Shown here piece after piece: positions 22,514-28,571 of a stretch of DNA of 29,141 nucleotides. The position numbers and the translations under genes were made by a program. The notes under the pieces were generated by a model that saw nothing but the letters and a program-made list of their open reading frames with translations, was not told the DNA's origin and searched no databases. Source of the stretch: a virus. The DNA lies in the IMG/VR virus record IMGVR_UViG_3300021963_000499, positions 1 through 29,141 of that record. One strand, 5' to 3'. The first letter of the stretch is position 1. Each line of letters starts with the position of its first letter.

Positions 22514-22902
22514 CGCTTCGCCTATTGCGTGAGCCTTCGCGCGATGGCGCCACGCTGGGGGCGCTCTACGTGGACTCGGTCTGGTTCTGCTGGACGCTGG
22601 AAGATGTTGTGCGTGACGTAAAAATCCCGCACGAGACGGCGATCCCGTTCGGCGTGTATCCGGTCACGCTCTCTCTCTCGGCGCGCTTCAAGATTGAACT
22701 GCCGGAAGTGCTCAACGTGCCCGGCTTCACGGGTATTCGCATCCACGCCGGGAACACCAATAAAGACACGGACGGGTGTGTGCTGGTCGGACTTGGTCGT
22801 GGCCATGCTGAGATTTACCGATCACGCATGGCACTTGAGGGTCTGCTCGCGCAACTGCGATCCACCTCGGCGCCGCATCGTCTCGTCATAGAGGCCGCCT
22901 AA
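22510..22902 (+). CDS. DUF5675 family protein, possible wall-active enzyme
   Basis: 130 residues from ATG 22510 (ATGA overlap). It matches the DUF5675 pattern: LYVDSVWFCWTLEDVVRDVK with the typical W-T-L-E-D, TAIPFGVYPVTLSLSARF, GIRIHAGNTNKDTDGCVLVG (75-94) and a C-terminal strand. The His...Asp-x-x-Gly-Cys arrangement (His79, Cys90) looks like the active-site layout of YkuD L,D-transpeptidases, which also use a H-G...S-x-G-C motif, and the gene lies where an endolysin would normally be. A wall-processing role is therefore possible but is inference; the family has no settled function. Confidence 0.75.
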   Translation: MTLRLLREPSRDGATLGALYVDSVWFCWTLEDVVRDVKIPHETAIPFGVYPVTLSLSARFKIELPEVLNVPGFTGIRIHAGNTNKDTDGCVLVGLGRGHAEIYRSRMALEGLLAQLRSTSAPHRLVIEAA

Positions 22903-23105
22903 TGCCTGACAACGGCAAACTCCGCGCAGGGGAACACTTGGCCGACTGGCAGAACAAGCCCGGCGAGATCACGGTCGTCGTCTCGGTCGTCTCAGGCAAG
23001 TTACACACGCCGATTGATCTGCGCGCGCCACGGACGGGATCGATGGCTGAGCGGTGTGCGATGTACGGCGGCCCGACGCAGTGGGCGCGGAAGGACACGA
23101 AATGA
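22902..23105 (+). CDS. Small protein of unknown function
   Basis: 67 residues from ATG 22902, overlapping the previous TAA by one base. The sequence has a beta-rich middle (EITVVVSVVSGKLHTPIDLR) and no motif that I recognise. It is coupled to the next gene by ATGA (23102-23105), so it probably belongs to the same unit. Confidence 0.5.
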   Translation: MPDNGKLRAGEHLADWQNKPGEITVVVSVVSGKLHTPIDLRAPRTGSMAERCAMYGGPTQWARKDTK

Positions 23106-24529
23106 AACACATCATGAAACGCATCATTGTCTGGTCGGTCCTCGTCTCGGGCGCTTGCGTGACGCGCGAGAAGCCCGACGTGAATACGGCGCCGCCGGTG
23201 GTCGTGCCGCCTGTCGTTGTGGACGATCCGACCTTCCCGCAGCAGTGCGCGGATATCTGGCAGCAGGAACTTGGCCGCGCGATAGACAGTGCGGGACTCG
23301 CGGGCTGTCTCGATCAGTTCCGGCGCGGGGATTCAGGTGAAACGATTCGCGCCGGCGTGCGGTTGAGCGCGGAGTACCGCCAACGCCAGTCAGACATCGC
23401 CAACGCGATCGAGAACGCGAAACGATTCAGGCCGTTCACGCTGGATGGCCGAACATGGCAGCGGGACGGGCGCGAGCAGTACCCACTGCTGGCGTCTGAC
23501 TTGTCGCCGTTGGTGCTGTCGGCGGCTGAGCGCGGCGCCGTTCTTGATGAGATCAAGGCGCACGGCTATGACAGCGTGCGCGTGTTCGCGGGGCATCTGA
23601 CGTGGACGACGCCGGTGCAGACGGTCGAGATCGCTCGGGCGGTCCTGCCGGTATTCATGGACGAAGCGGCGCAGCGCGGTTTGAGCGTGCTGGTGGTCGC
23701 GGTGACGGACTCGCGCGCCGGTGGCTACGATGTGACCGGGCACTTGCAGGCCATCGCGGAGATCGTGCGCGGCCGGTCCAATCTGCTCGGCGTGACCTGT
23801 GCAAATGAACTCTGGCACCCGAGCCAGTCTGATCTCGTGAATGACGCCGCCGCGCTCGACGCCGTCTGCCGGCCGATCATGGAACGCGCCGGGATTCGAT
23901 GGGATCTCGGGGCGCCCGAATATGACGAACCGCAGGGCGATGTCTGGCCGATTCCCTCGGGCTCGTTTATCACGCTGCACCTTGATCGCGGCCGGGACAA
24001 GTGGAACCAGATACGCCGGGTCCGCGAACTGTTCGAGGTGATGAACATCACGCGCAAGTCGGTTATCAACGCCGAAATGCTCGGCGCCGACGAGGTCGAC
24101 GGGCCGGTGAGCGGTAAGCAGCGATCGAACGACCCCAGCCTCTTTTTTGCGGCAGGCGTTCTCGGTGCTGGTTTCAAAATCCCCAGCCTGTTTCATTCTG
24201 AATCCGGTCGATGGTCGCGCACATTTGGGCCAGTGCAGGCGGAGTGCTCGCGGGCGTTTGTCGCTGGCTTCCACGCGATCCCGCACGACTTTCAGGGCCG
24301 CTATGTGAACACCGGGCAAGTCGGCTCGCCGGTGCGTGGGGCCCATTTCACCGACGTCGGCGGGCCGGTGGTACGGGCCTATTCCTTCGTCTCGGGCGAT
24401 CAGGCGTACACGGTCGTGCTGCACACGAGCGAGACGCTACCGGCCGATGCGGTCACCTGGGCCGATGGCTGGCACGCTGAGGCGCGGCCCGGCCGTCCGC
24501 ATGTCTCGATCTTTTGGAGTCACCGATGA
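23102..24529 (+). CDS. Lipoprotein with glycoside-hydrolase-like TIM barrel
   Basis: 475 residues from ATG 23102 (ATGA overlap). The N-terminus MKHIMKRIIVWSVLVSGAC is a short lipoprotein-type signal with a candidate acylated Cys19, followed by a Pro/Val linker. Residues ~50-100 may be a small helical domain. Residues 110-460 look like a clan GH-A glycosidase: SVRVFAGHLTW (158-168), SVLVVAVTDSRAGG (195-208), VTCANELWHP (231-240) with Glu236 as candidate acid/base after Asn, and VINAEMLGADEVDG (321-334) with Glu325 as candidate nucleophile. A Trp-containing SLFHSESGRWSR (362-373) may line the substrate groove. It could degrade host wall or capsular glycans, or be a surface lipoprotein of the lysogen. 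The catalytic call is inferred from motif spacing. Confidence 0.65.
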   Translation: MKHIMKRIIVWSVLVSGACVTREKPDVNTAPPVVVPPVVVDDPTFPQQCADIWQQELGRAIDSAGLAGCLDQFRRGDSGETIRAGVRLSAEYRQRQSDIANAIENAKRFRPFTLDGRTWQRDGREQYPLLASDLSPLVLSAAERGAVLDEIKAHGYDSVRVFAGHLTWTTPVQTVEIARAVLPVFMDEAAQRGLSVLVVAVTDSRAGGYDVTGHLQAIAEIVRGRSNLLGVTCANELWHPSQSDLVNDAAALDAVCRPIMERAGIRWDLGAPEYDEPQGDVWPIPSGSFITLHLDRGRDKWNQIRRVRELFEVMNITRKSVINAEMLGADEVDGPVSGKQRSNDPSLFFAAGVLGAGFKIPSLFHSESGRWSRTFGPVQAECSRAFVAGFHAIPHDFQGRYVNTGQVGSPVRGAHFTDVGGPVVRAYSFVSGDQAYTVVLHTSETLPADAVTWADGWHAEARPGRPHVSIFWSHR

Positions 24530-24795
24530 GCCCGATCCTGTACTTCCGCAAGCAGACCAAGTCGTGGTTTCGCGGGATCATTGCGACGACCATCAACGGC
24601 TTCGCCTCTGGTGTCGTGCTGCTCGTTGCCGACCCCGTCGCGTTCAACTTCAACGAGGGATTCCGCAAGCTGCTGGCCACGTCCTGCATCTTCGCGCTGA
24701 TCGGCCTCGCCAACTTTCTGAAACAGCACCCGCTGCCCGACGACGCGGACGTGGTCGTGCTGACGGATCGCATCACGAATCAGGAGAAGCCATGA
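24526..24795 (+). CDS. Candidate holin (two membrane segments)
   Basis: 89 residues from ATG 24526 with GGAG 6 bases ahead and an ATGA overlap. An N-terminal basic stretch (YFRKQTKSWFRG) precedes a membrane segment (GIIATTINGFASGVVLLVAD), a short loop and a second segment (LLATSCIFALIGLANFLKQH), then a charged tail. Size, two segments and position fit a class II/III holin. Holins share little sequence, so the call is from topology. Confidence 0.65.
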   Translation: MSPILYFRKQTKSWFRGIIATTINGFASGVVLLVADPVAFNFNEGFRKLLATSCIFALIGLANFLKQHPLPDDADVVVLTDRITNQEKP

Positions 24796-25118
24796 GCCAG
24801 ATCAACGCAGGGAAAGTCTTGGAGTTTGCCGTCAAGCACGTCGGCGACGCGGTCAACGCGGTCGAGTTGTTCAAACACCTCTTCGGCAAAGGCTCAGATA
24901 AGAAGAAGGCCGCCAAGGAAATCATTGAGCTGGCAATCGCCAACGCTCCGCAGTTCACGCACAACGAGAAGGCGCTGCGGGCCATCCCTGAGATTCAGCA
25001 AGCCATTGACGCGGCGATCGAGTGCCAGGTGGCCGTCATGAACGCCAAGAAGTCGCTCGACAAGGCGAAGCAGGAACTGGCCGACGTGATCGCTATCTTC
25101 GCCAAGAAGGCCGCCTAG
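24792..25118 (+). CDS. Helical protein following the holin
   Basis: 108 residues from ATG 24792 (ATGA overlap; AGGAG 5 bases ahead). It is wholly helical and lysine-rich (FKHLFGKGSDKKKAAKEIIE, then AAIECQVAVMNAKKSLDKAK), with no membrane segment. No family is recognised. Coupling to the holin candidate suggests a lysis or late role. Confidence 0.5.
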   Translation: MSQINAGKVLEFAVKHVGDAVNAVELFKHLFGKGSDKKKAAKEIIELAIANAPQFTHNEKALRAIPEIQQAIDAAIECQVAVMNAKKSLDKAKQELADVIAIFAKKAA

Positions 25119-25124
25119 TTCCAC

Positions 25125-26423
25125 GTGCCGACTCCACCGCTGCCCGCGGCGGTCCTGCAAGCCACGCTCGATGCGCGTCGCCGCCACGCCACCGTCAAAG
25201 AGGCGGCGGCGTCATTGGGGGTCAACGCGAAGACATTCGAGTCTCGGTTGTCCCGCGCGCAGGCATGGGCCGCTGACAGCGGCTATCGACCGACAGGACC
25301 GCAGGCCAAAGCGCCACAAAAACTCAGCGACTCATTCGAGGCGACGGGCGACCGGGCCGAAGTCGTTAAGAGTACCAACCAGCGGGTGAAGTCGCTGGCC
25401 GATCTGATTCGTGTCTGTCAGATCGACGTGGACGAGTGGGAAGTCGTGACGTGGAAGTGCGGCGCCTACGAAGGCCAGTCGAAAGACAATGTCACATCGG
25501 ACATAACCGTCACGCAGATGTTTACGGTGCGGGCGACGCTGCGTCGAAACCGGCCGCTCATCGACGCCAAGGCAGAGATTGCTGCGCTGTTTACGGATGC
25601 TGCAAAGAAATTGCCGCCGCGGCCATTCGTGAAGCGGGTGCAGGGAAAAAGCGAGTACCTGCTCGAGCTCGCCATTCCCGACCTCCACCTCGGGAAGCTC
25701 GCATGGAGCGCCGAGACGGGCCACGCCAACTACGACAGCAAGATCGCCGAGAAGTGCTTCACGGATGCCCTCGAAAGCCTGATCGCCCGCACGTCGTCGT
25801 TTTCTTTTGAGCGCGTGATCTTAGTCATGGGGAATGACTTCCTGCACAGCAACAGCCCGAAAGGGCAGACGTACGCCGGGACGCAGTTAGACTCCGACAG
25901 CCGGTGGCACAAGACGTACATGACCGGGCGACGGCTGCTCTGCGCGGCGATTGATCGTCTGCGCACCATCGCGCCCGTGACGGCGATCTCGTGCCCTGGG
26001 AATCACGACACGACGGCCTCGTGGTGTTTGGCCGATGCGGTCGAGTGCTACTTCCGCAACACGAAGGACGTCGAGGTGCGCAACGAGCCGACGCCGCGCA
26101 AATATTTCGAGTACGGCAGCGTGCTCTTAGGTTGGGCGCACGGCAACACTGGCAAACTCAAAAGCCTACCGATGGTCATGGCGAGCGAACAGCCGGCGGC
26201 GTTTGGGCGAACGATTCACCGCGAGTTTCATACCGGCGACAAGCACCAGACGAAGGTCGAAGAGTTCAACGGCGTGCGCGTGCGCATATCCCCGGCTCTT
26301 TGTCCTCCTGACGCCTGGCACAGCGAGAACCTGTTCATCGGGAATGCGCGCGCGGCCGAGGCGTACGTGTGGTCAAAGACTGAAGGGCTGGTCAATCTCG
26401 CGGTCTACACGGTGCCGTCATGA
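25125..26423 (+). CDS. HTH domain-metallophosphoesterase fusion
   Basis: 432 residues from GTG 25125. Residues 20-50 form a helix-turn-helix (ATVKEAAASLGVNAKTFESR) of the kind that starts phage DNA-binding proteins. Residues 175-430 are a calcineurin-like phosphoesterase with all expected metal ligands: PDLHLGK (185-191), MGNDFLH (235-241), PGNHD (291-295), HGN (339-341) and TGDKH (370-374). The likely reaction is metal-dependent phosphodiester hydrolysis; combined with the HTH it may act on DNA. Similar HTH-phosphoesterase proteins occur in many phages, without known function. The stop overlaps the next gene by ATGA. Confidence 0.85.
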   Translation: MPTPPLPAAVLQATLDARRRHATVKEAAASLGVNAKTFESRLSRAQAWAADSGYRPTGPQAKAPQKLSDSFEATGDRAEVVKSTNQRVKSLADLIRVCQIDVDEWEVVTWKCGAYEGQSKDNVTSDITVTQMFTVRATLRRNRPLIDAKAEIAALFTDAAKKLPPRPFVKRVQGKSEYLLELAIPDLHLGKLAWSAETGHANYDSKIAEKCFTDALESLIARTSSFSFERVILVMGNDFLHSNSPKGQTYAGTQLDSDSRWHKTYMTGRRLLCAAIDRLRTIAPVTAISCPGNHDTTASWCLADAVECYFRNTKDVEVRNEPTPRKYFEYGSVLLGWAHGNTGKLKSLPMVMASEQPAAFGRTIHREFHTGDKHQTKVEEFNGVRVRISPALCPPDAWHSENLFIGNARAAEAYVWSKTEGLVNLAVYTVPS

Positions 26424-26593
26424 CGCCAAACCCCGTACCGACTACGCCGGTTGACGTAACGACGTGCCGCGGCTGCCTGTTCTGGAAGCGACGGACACCG
26501 ACGAGCGGGGATTGCTGGTACGACAAGGTGAAGCACGTCTCGCAGGATTCACGGTGCGAGCATCACGAACGCAAAGTCTTACGGGGCGCGTAA
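26420..26593 (+). CDS. Cys-rich mini-protein (probable zinc ribbon)
   Basis: 57 residues from ATG 26420, which overlaps the phosphoesterase stop by ATGA. The product has a regular cysteine layout: VTTCRGCLFWKRR (Cys16, Cys19), GDCWYD (Cys32) and DSRCEHHERK (Cys46, with two His). This fits a small zinc-binding fold. Coupling and cysteine pattern support a real gene. Function unknown. Confidence 0.6.
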   Translation: MTPNPVPTTPVDVTTCRGCLFWKRRTPTSGDCWYDKVKHVSQDSRCEHHERKVLRGA

Positions 26594-26680
26594 TTCGGCC
26601 GGGCGCATATGTCGCCGCCGAGCGCGAGGGTATCTACTCTCGCCGCGCTCCACCTCAATTTATCAAGGAGTCAGTCGCCC

Positions 26681-26992
26681 GTGAGAAACCCCGCGTTTCA
26701 CAAGCTCATCGAAGAGATCGTCGAACTGCACAACGGCAAGAATCACGACTACGCGCAGGACGCCGACCCGCTCTCGAATCTCCGCAGGGCGCAAGCGTTC
26801 GGCGTTGATCCGGTCAAGGGCGTACTCGTGCGCCTCTCGGACAAGTGGTCGCGCATCGAACAGCTCAGCAGCGGGAAAACGCCGAAGCACGAAAGCCTGC
26901 GTGATTCGCTCATCGACAACGCGGTGTACTCGCTACTGGCGATCATCCTGCTCGATGAACAGACCGCCATCCAGAACGACCACCGAATCTGA
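26681..26992 (+). CDS. DUF1599-type (nucleotide-modification-associated) protein
   Basis: 103 residues from GTG 26681; AAGGAG lies 10 bases ahead. Upstream in-frame starts run through the preceding region and lack the family pattern. The signature is clear: EIVELHNGKNHDYAQDADPL, then SNLRRAQAFGVD, GVLVRLSDKWSRIEQLSSG and SLRDSLIDNAVYSLLAIIL. This is an all-helical, MazG/dUTPase-like fold placed in DUF1599 (Nmad1), associated with phage nucleotide modification. It may bind or hydrolyse a nucleotide. Whether the phage has modified bases is not shown by this window; the methyltransferase at 528 is the only other candidate. Confidence 0.75.
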   Translation: MRNPAFHKLIEEIVELHNGKNHDYAQDADPLSNLRRAQAFGVDPVKGVLVRLSDKWSRIEQLSSGKTPKHESLRDSLIDNAVYSLLAIILLDEQTAIQNDHRI

Positions 26993-26997
26993 CTATA

Positions 26998-27016
26998 TGA
27001 CCAGCTTTATTGGTCA
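26998..27016 (+). repeat. 6-bp inverted repeat upstream of SPFH gene
   Basis: TGACCA-(7 bases)-TGGTCA is a perfect inverted repeat that fills the short gap between the DUF1599 gene and the SPFH gene (ATG 27034). No T-run follows. It could be an operator or an RNA hairpin before the ribosome site. Confidence 0.45.
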
Positions 27017-27033
27017 GAAAGAGACTGCCTAGC

Positions 27034-27582
27034 ATGGAAAATGCGCTCGCGTGGATCGGTCAAATCGCCGCATGGGTCGGCCAGTTCTTTCCGCGTTGGG
27101 TGATCTTGGACACGACCGAGGGCGCGATCAAGTACGTGCGCGGGCACCGCGTGGTGGTCTGCGGGCCTGGGATTCACTGGTACTGGCCGGCGGTGACGAC
27201 GTTCTTCACGTATCCAACGGTGCGGCAGGCTGACCAGCTTGAGACGCAGACAATGGAAACGCTCGACGGGCGCACGATTATCGTGGGCGGCATCCTCGTC
27301 TACAGCGTGACCGACCTCGCGGCGCTGATTACGACGACACATTCGCCGACGAGCACGGTCAAAGACATCGCCCTGACGGCCGTGCACGACGTCTGCTGCC
27401 AGTTGGAATGGGACGCGCTGAAAGCGGCGCAGCGGAGCGGGTCGCTCGATAAGGATTTGCGCCGGGCGGCGCAGGATCAACTGAAAGACTACGGCGTGAA
27501 GGTGGTCAAGTTGATGCTGACCAATCTCGCGCGCGCTCGGGTGCTCAAAGTTAGCCAGTCCGTCAGCAACGAAGAGCAATAG
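27034..27582 (+). CDS. SPFH/band-7 (stomatin-like) protein
   Basis: 182 residues from ATG 27034; an in-frame GTG-type start at 27010 would add eight residues across the hairpin. The first 25 residues are hydrophobic and aromatic (WIGQIAAWVGQFFPRWVILD), suggesting a membrane-dipping anchor. The SPFH core follows: TTEGAIKYVRGHRVVVCGPG then IHWYWPAVTTFFTYP, matching the GPG-x-H-x-x-WP element of stomatins, then TMETLDGRTIIVGGILVYSV and a helical end DYGVKVVKLMLTNLARARVL. Stomatin relatives such as HflK/HflC form membrane rings that control proteases. A phage copy could alter the host membrane, affect lysogeny or exclude other phages; all of this is inference. The gene ends back-to-back with the minus-strand gene at 27583 (TAG/CTA). 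Confidence 0.85.
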   Translation: MENALAWIGQIAAWVGQFFPRWVILDTTEGAIKYVRGHRVVVCGPGIHWYWPAVTTFFTYPTVRQADQLETQTMETLDGRTIIVGGILVYSVTDLAALITTTHSPTSTVKDIALTAVHDVCCQLEWDALKAAQRSGSLDKDLRRAAQDQLKDYGVKVVKLMLTNLARARVLKVSQSVSNEEQ

Positions 27583-27903
27583 CTACCGGCCCGCTGTCTC
27601 GCGTAACTCGTCCAGGTAGTCGGCCCATCGCTGCATGAGTTCCGTGCGCTCTTTCAACTTCTGCGCCCGGTTGTAGGCCGCTCTCGGGGCGTTTGGGTCT
27701 TTATGCGCGAGCTGCAGTTCCACGAGTTCGGACGGCTCGCCGCGCTCGTTCATCAGCGTGGAGGCAATCGTGCGAAAGCCGTGCGGCGTCTGCTGGTCCC
27801 GCTTATAGCCTATGCCCGCCGCGCGCGCGACCTCGCTCTGATTGCGCCCATTCATGAGCGTGCGCACACGGTTTCGTAAGAGCGCTTCCGAATCTAGGGG
27901 CAT
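27583..27903 (-). CDS. HTH-like N-terminus fused to truncated P4-type integrase C-terminus
   Basis: 106 residues on the minus strand from ATG 27903, with GAGGTG 5 bases ahead of it, so it has its own start. Residues ~9-35 (NRVRTLMNGRNQSEVARAAG) look like the start of an XRE helix-turn-helix. Residues 39-106 are the end of a P4/tyrosine-type integrase: TPHGFRTIASTLMNERG (His-x-x-Arg box), ELQLAHKDPNAPRAAYNRA with the second His and the Tyr nucleophile (AAYNR), then MQRWADYLDEL. A full P4-type integrase has about 400 residues; the first catalytic Arg and the core-binding domain are absent, so recombination by this protein alone is not expected. It may be a deletion remnant or a small regulator. 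Stops of this gene and the SPFH gene abut exactly. Confidence 0.7.
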   Translation of the reverse strand: MPLDSEALLRNRVRTLMNGRNQSEVARAAGIGYKRDQQTPHGFRTIASTLMNERGEPSELVELQLAHKDPNAPRAAYNRAQKLKERTELMQRWADYLDELRETAGR

Positions 27904-27935
27904 AGCGGCACCTCGAAATTGAACCACCGTCCCGG

Positions 27936-27984
27936 TTAAGCAGAGCGGAAGAAAGGCCTTGACAGGCGATTCAGTTCTGCTTAA
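27936..27984. promoter_or_regulatory. 9-bp inverted repeat, candidate operator pair
   Basis: TTAAGCAGA at 27936-27944 and TCTGCTTAA at 27976-27984 are exact inverted copies, 40 bp centre to centre (about four helical turns). They lie in the gap between the two divergent genes at 27583-27903 and 27994-28203. The right copy overlaps the -10 region of the rightward promoter. This is what a repressor-controlled switch region would look like. Confidence 0.6.
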
Positions 27985-27987
27985 TCT
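27959..27987 (+). promoter_or_regulatory. Candidate promoter for the Cro-like gene
   Basis: A perfect -35 TTGACA (27959-27964) is followed by CTTAAT at 27980-27985 (15-base spacer) or TAATCT at 27982-27987 (17-base spacer). The start of transcription would fall near 27992-27995, on or next to the GTG 27994 start codon. No Shine-Dalgarno is seen, so the message may be leaderless. Confidence 0.5.
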
Positions 27988-27993
27988 ATCGCC

Positions 27994-28203
27994 GTGCCTA
28001 AGAAACTGAGTGCTACTGAACGGGTGCGGCGGTACCTCGCCGCGCAGGACATGACCCAGGCGGCGCTGGCGGCCAAGGTCGGGATTTCGGGGCCGTGCCT
28101 CTCCCAAATCCTGTCGGCCAAGCAGCGCCCGTCGCTCATGGTTGCCGCCAAGTTGCAGGACATCACGGGTATCTCGGCTCGTGATTTCGCGGGGGTCGCG
28201 TAG
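27994..28203 (+). CDS. Cro/XRE-type HTH regulator
   Basis: 69 residues from GTG 27994. A full five-helix XRE DNA-binding domain: RVRRYLAAQDMTQAALAAKV (helices 1-2), GISGPCLSQILSAKQRPSLM (recognition helix) and a C-terminal helix. Size is that of Cro-like repressors without an oligomerisation or cleavage domain. It faces away from the minus-strand integrase chimera across a gap with a perfect inverted repeat, so it probably controls its own promoter and perhaps both genes. Confidence 0.8.
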   Translation: MPKKLSATERVRRYLAAQDMTQAALAAKVGISGPCLSQILSAKQRPSLMVAAKLQDITGISARDFAGVA

Positions 28204-28305
28204 GTGGCTCGTCTGCATGTCGTCATCCTCGCGCACCTCGAAACCCGAGCGCCACTCTATTCAATGGAGCTTTCCCGGCGGTTGTTGGAGCGGCAGGCGT
28301 CATGA
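28204..28305 (+). CDS. 33-residue ORF with PadR-like start
   Basis: Short ORF from GTG 28204, which follows the Cro-like stop with no gap, and ends with an ATGA overlap (28302-28305) with the next gene. The product, RLHVVILAHLETRAPLYSME then LSRRLLERQAS, resembles the first two helices of PadR regulators (ILaLLe...plyGyel...L). Its seamless coupling on both sides supports translation; it may be a remnant or a mini-regulator. Confidence 0.4.
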   Translation: MARLHVVILAHLETRAPLYSMELSRRLLERQAS

Positions 28306-28526
28306 GGTTCACGCTGGCACAGGTCGTCGTTGTCGCGTTCTTTGCGTTCTTGGCTGGCGCTGAGGCGATGTTCTTGGCGCACGTCTGGCTGTCTGACCGA
28401 CAGCGCGATTCATCCCCGGCGCTCAGTGGCGAACCCTTCCAGGGCCACTCGGCTGCGCGAGTCCAGCAGCGCAACGCACCTTCCGGTGTGGCCGGGGGCC
28501 ATTTCAACCAGCACGTTCGCAAATAG
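28302..28526 (+). CDS. Small single-span membrane protein
   Basis: 74 residues from ATG 28302, coupled by ATGA. The first 30 residues form one membrane segment (TLAQVVVVAFFAFLAGAEAM), followed by a polar tail rich in Arg, Gln and His. No family is recognised. A hairpin begins 5 bases after its stop. Confidence 0.55.
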   Translation: MRFTLAQVVVVAFFAFLAGAEAMFLAHVWLSDRQRDSSPALSGEPFQGHSAARVQQRNAPSGVAGGHFNQHVRK

Positions 28527-28530
28527 AAAA

Positions 28531-28555
28531 GGGGCCGCGCTGTGAACGCGACCCC
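28531..28555 (-). terminator. Hairpin with T-rich tail on the minus strand
   Basis: GGGGCCGCG-(7 bases)-CGCGACCCC is a 9-bp stem with one mismatch. Read on the minus strand it is followed by TTTTCTATTT, the form of an intrinsic terminator for leftward transcription. On the + strand there is no T-run, and the hairpin lies just before the GGAGG of the gene at 28572, so it could instead affect that gene's translation. Confidence 0.5.
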
Positions 28556-28571
28556 ATTGGAGGCAGAAGAG

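Noticed and set aside
23390-24424. 344-residue minus-strand ORF
   Set aside because: Opposite the hydrolase-like lipoprotein gene; no motif.
26616-26650. Weak inverted repeat (GCGAG/CTCGC) before the DUF1599 gene
   Set aside because: Five-bp arms with a 10-base loop in GC-rich DNA are likely by chance.
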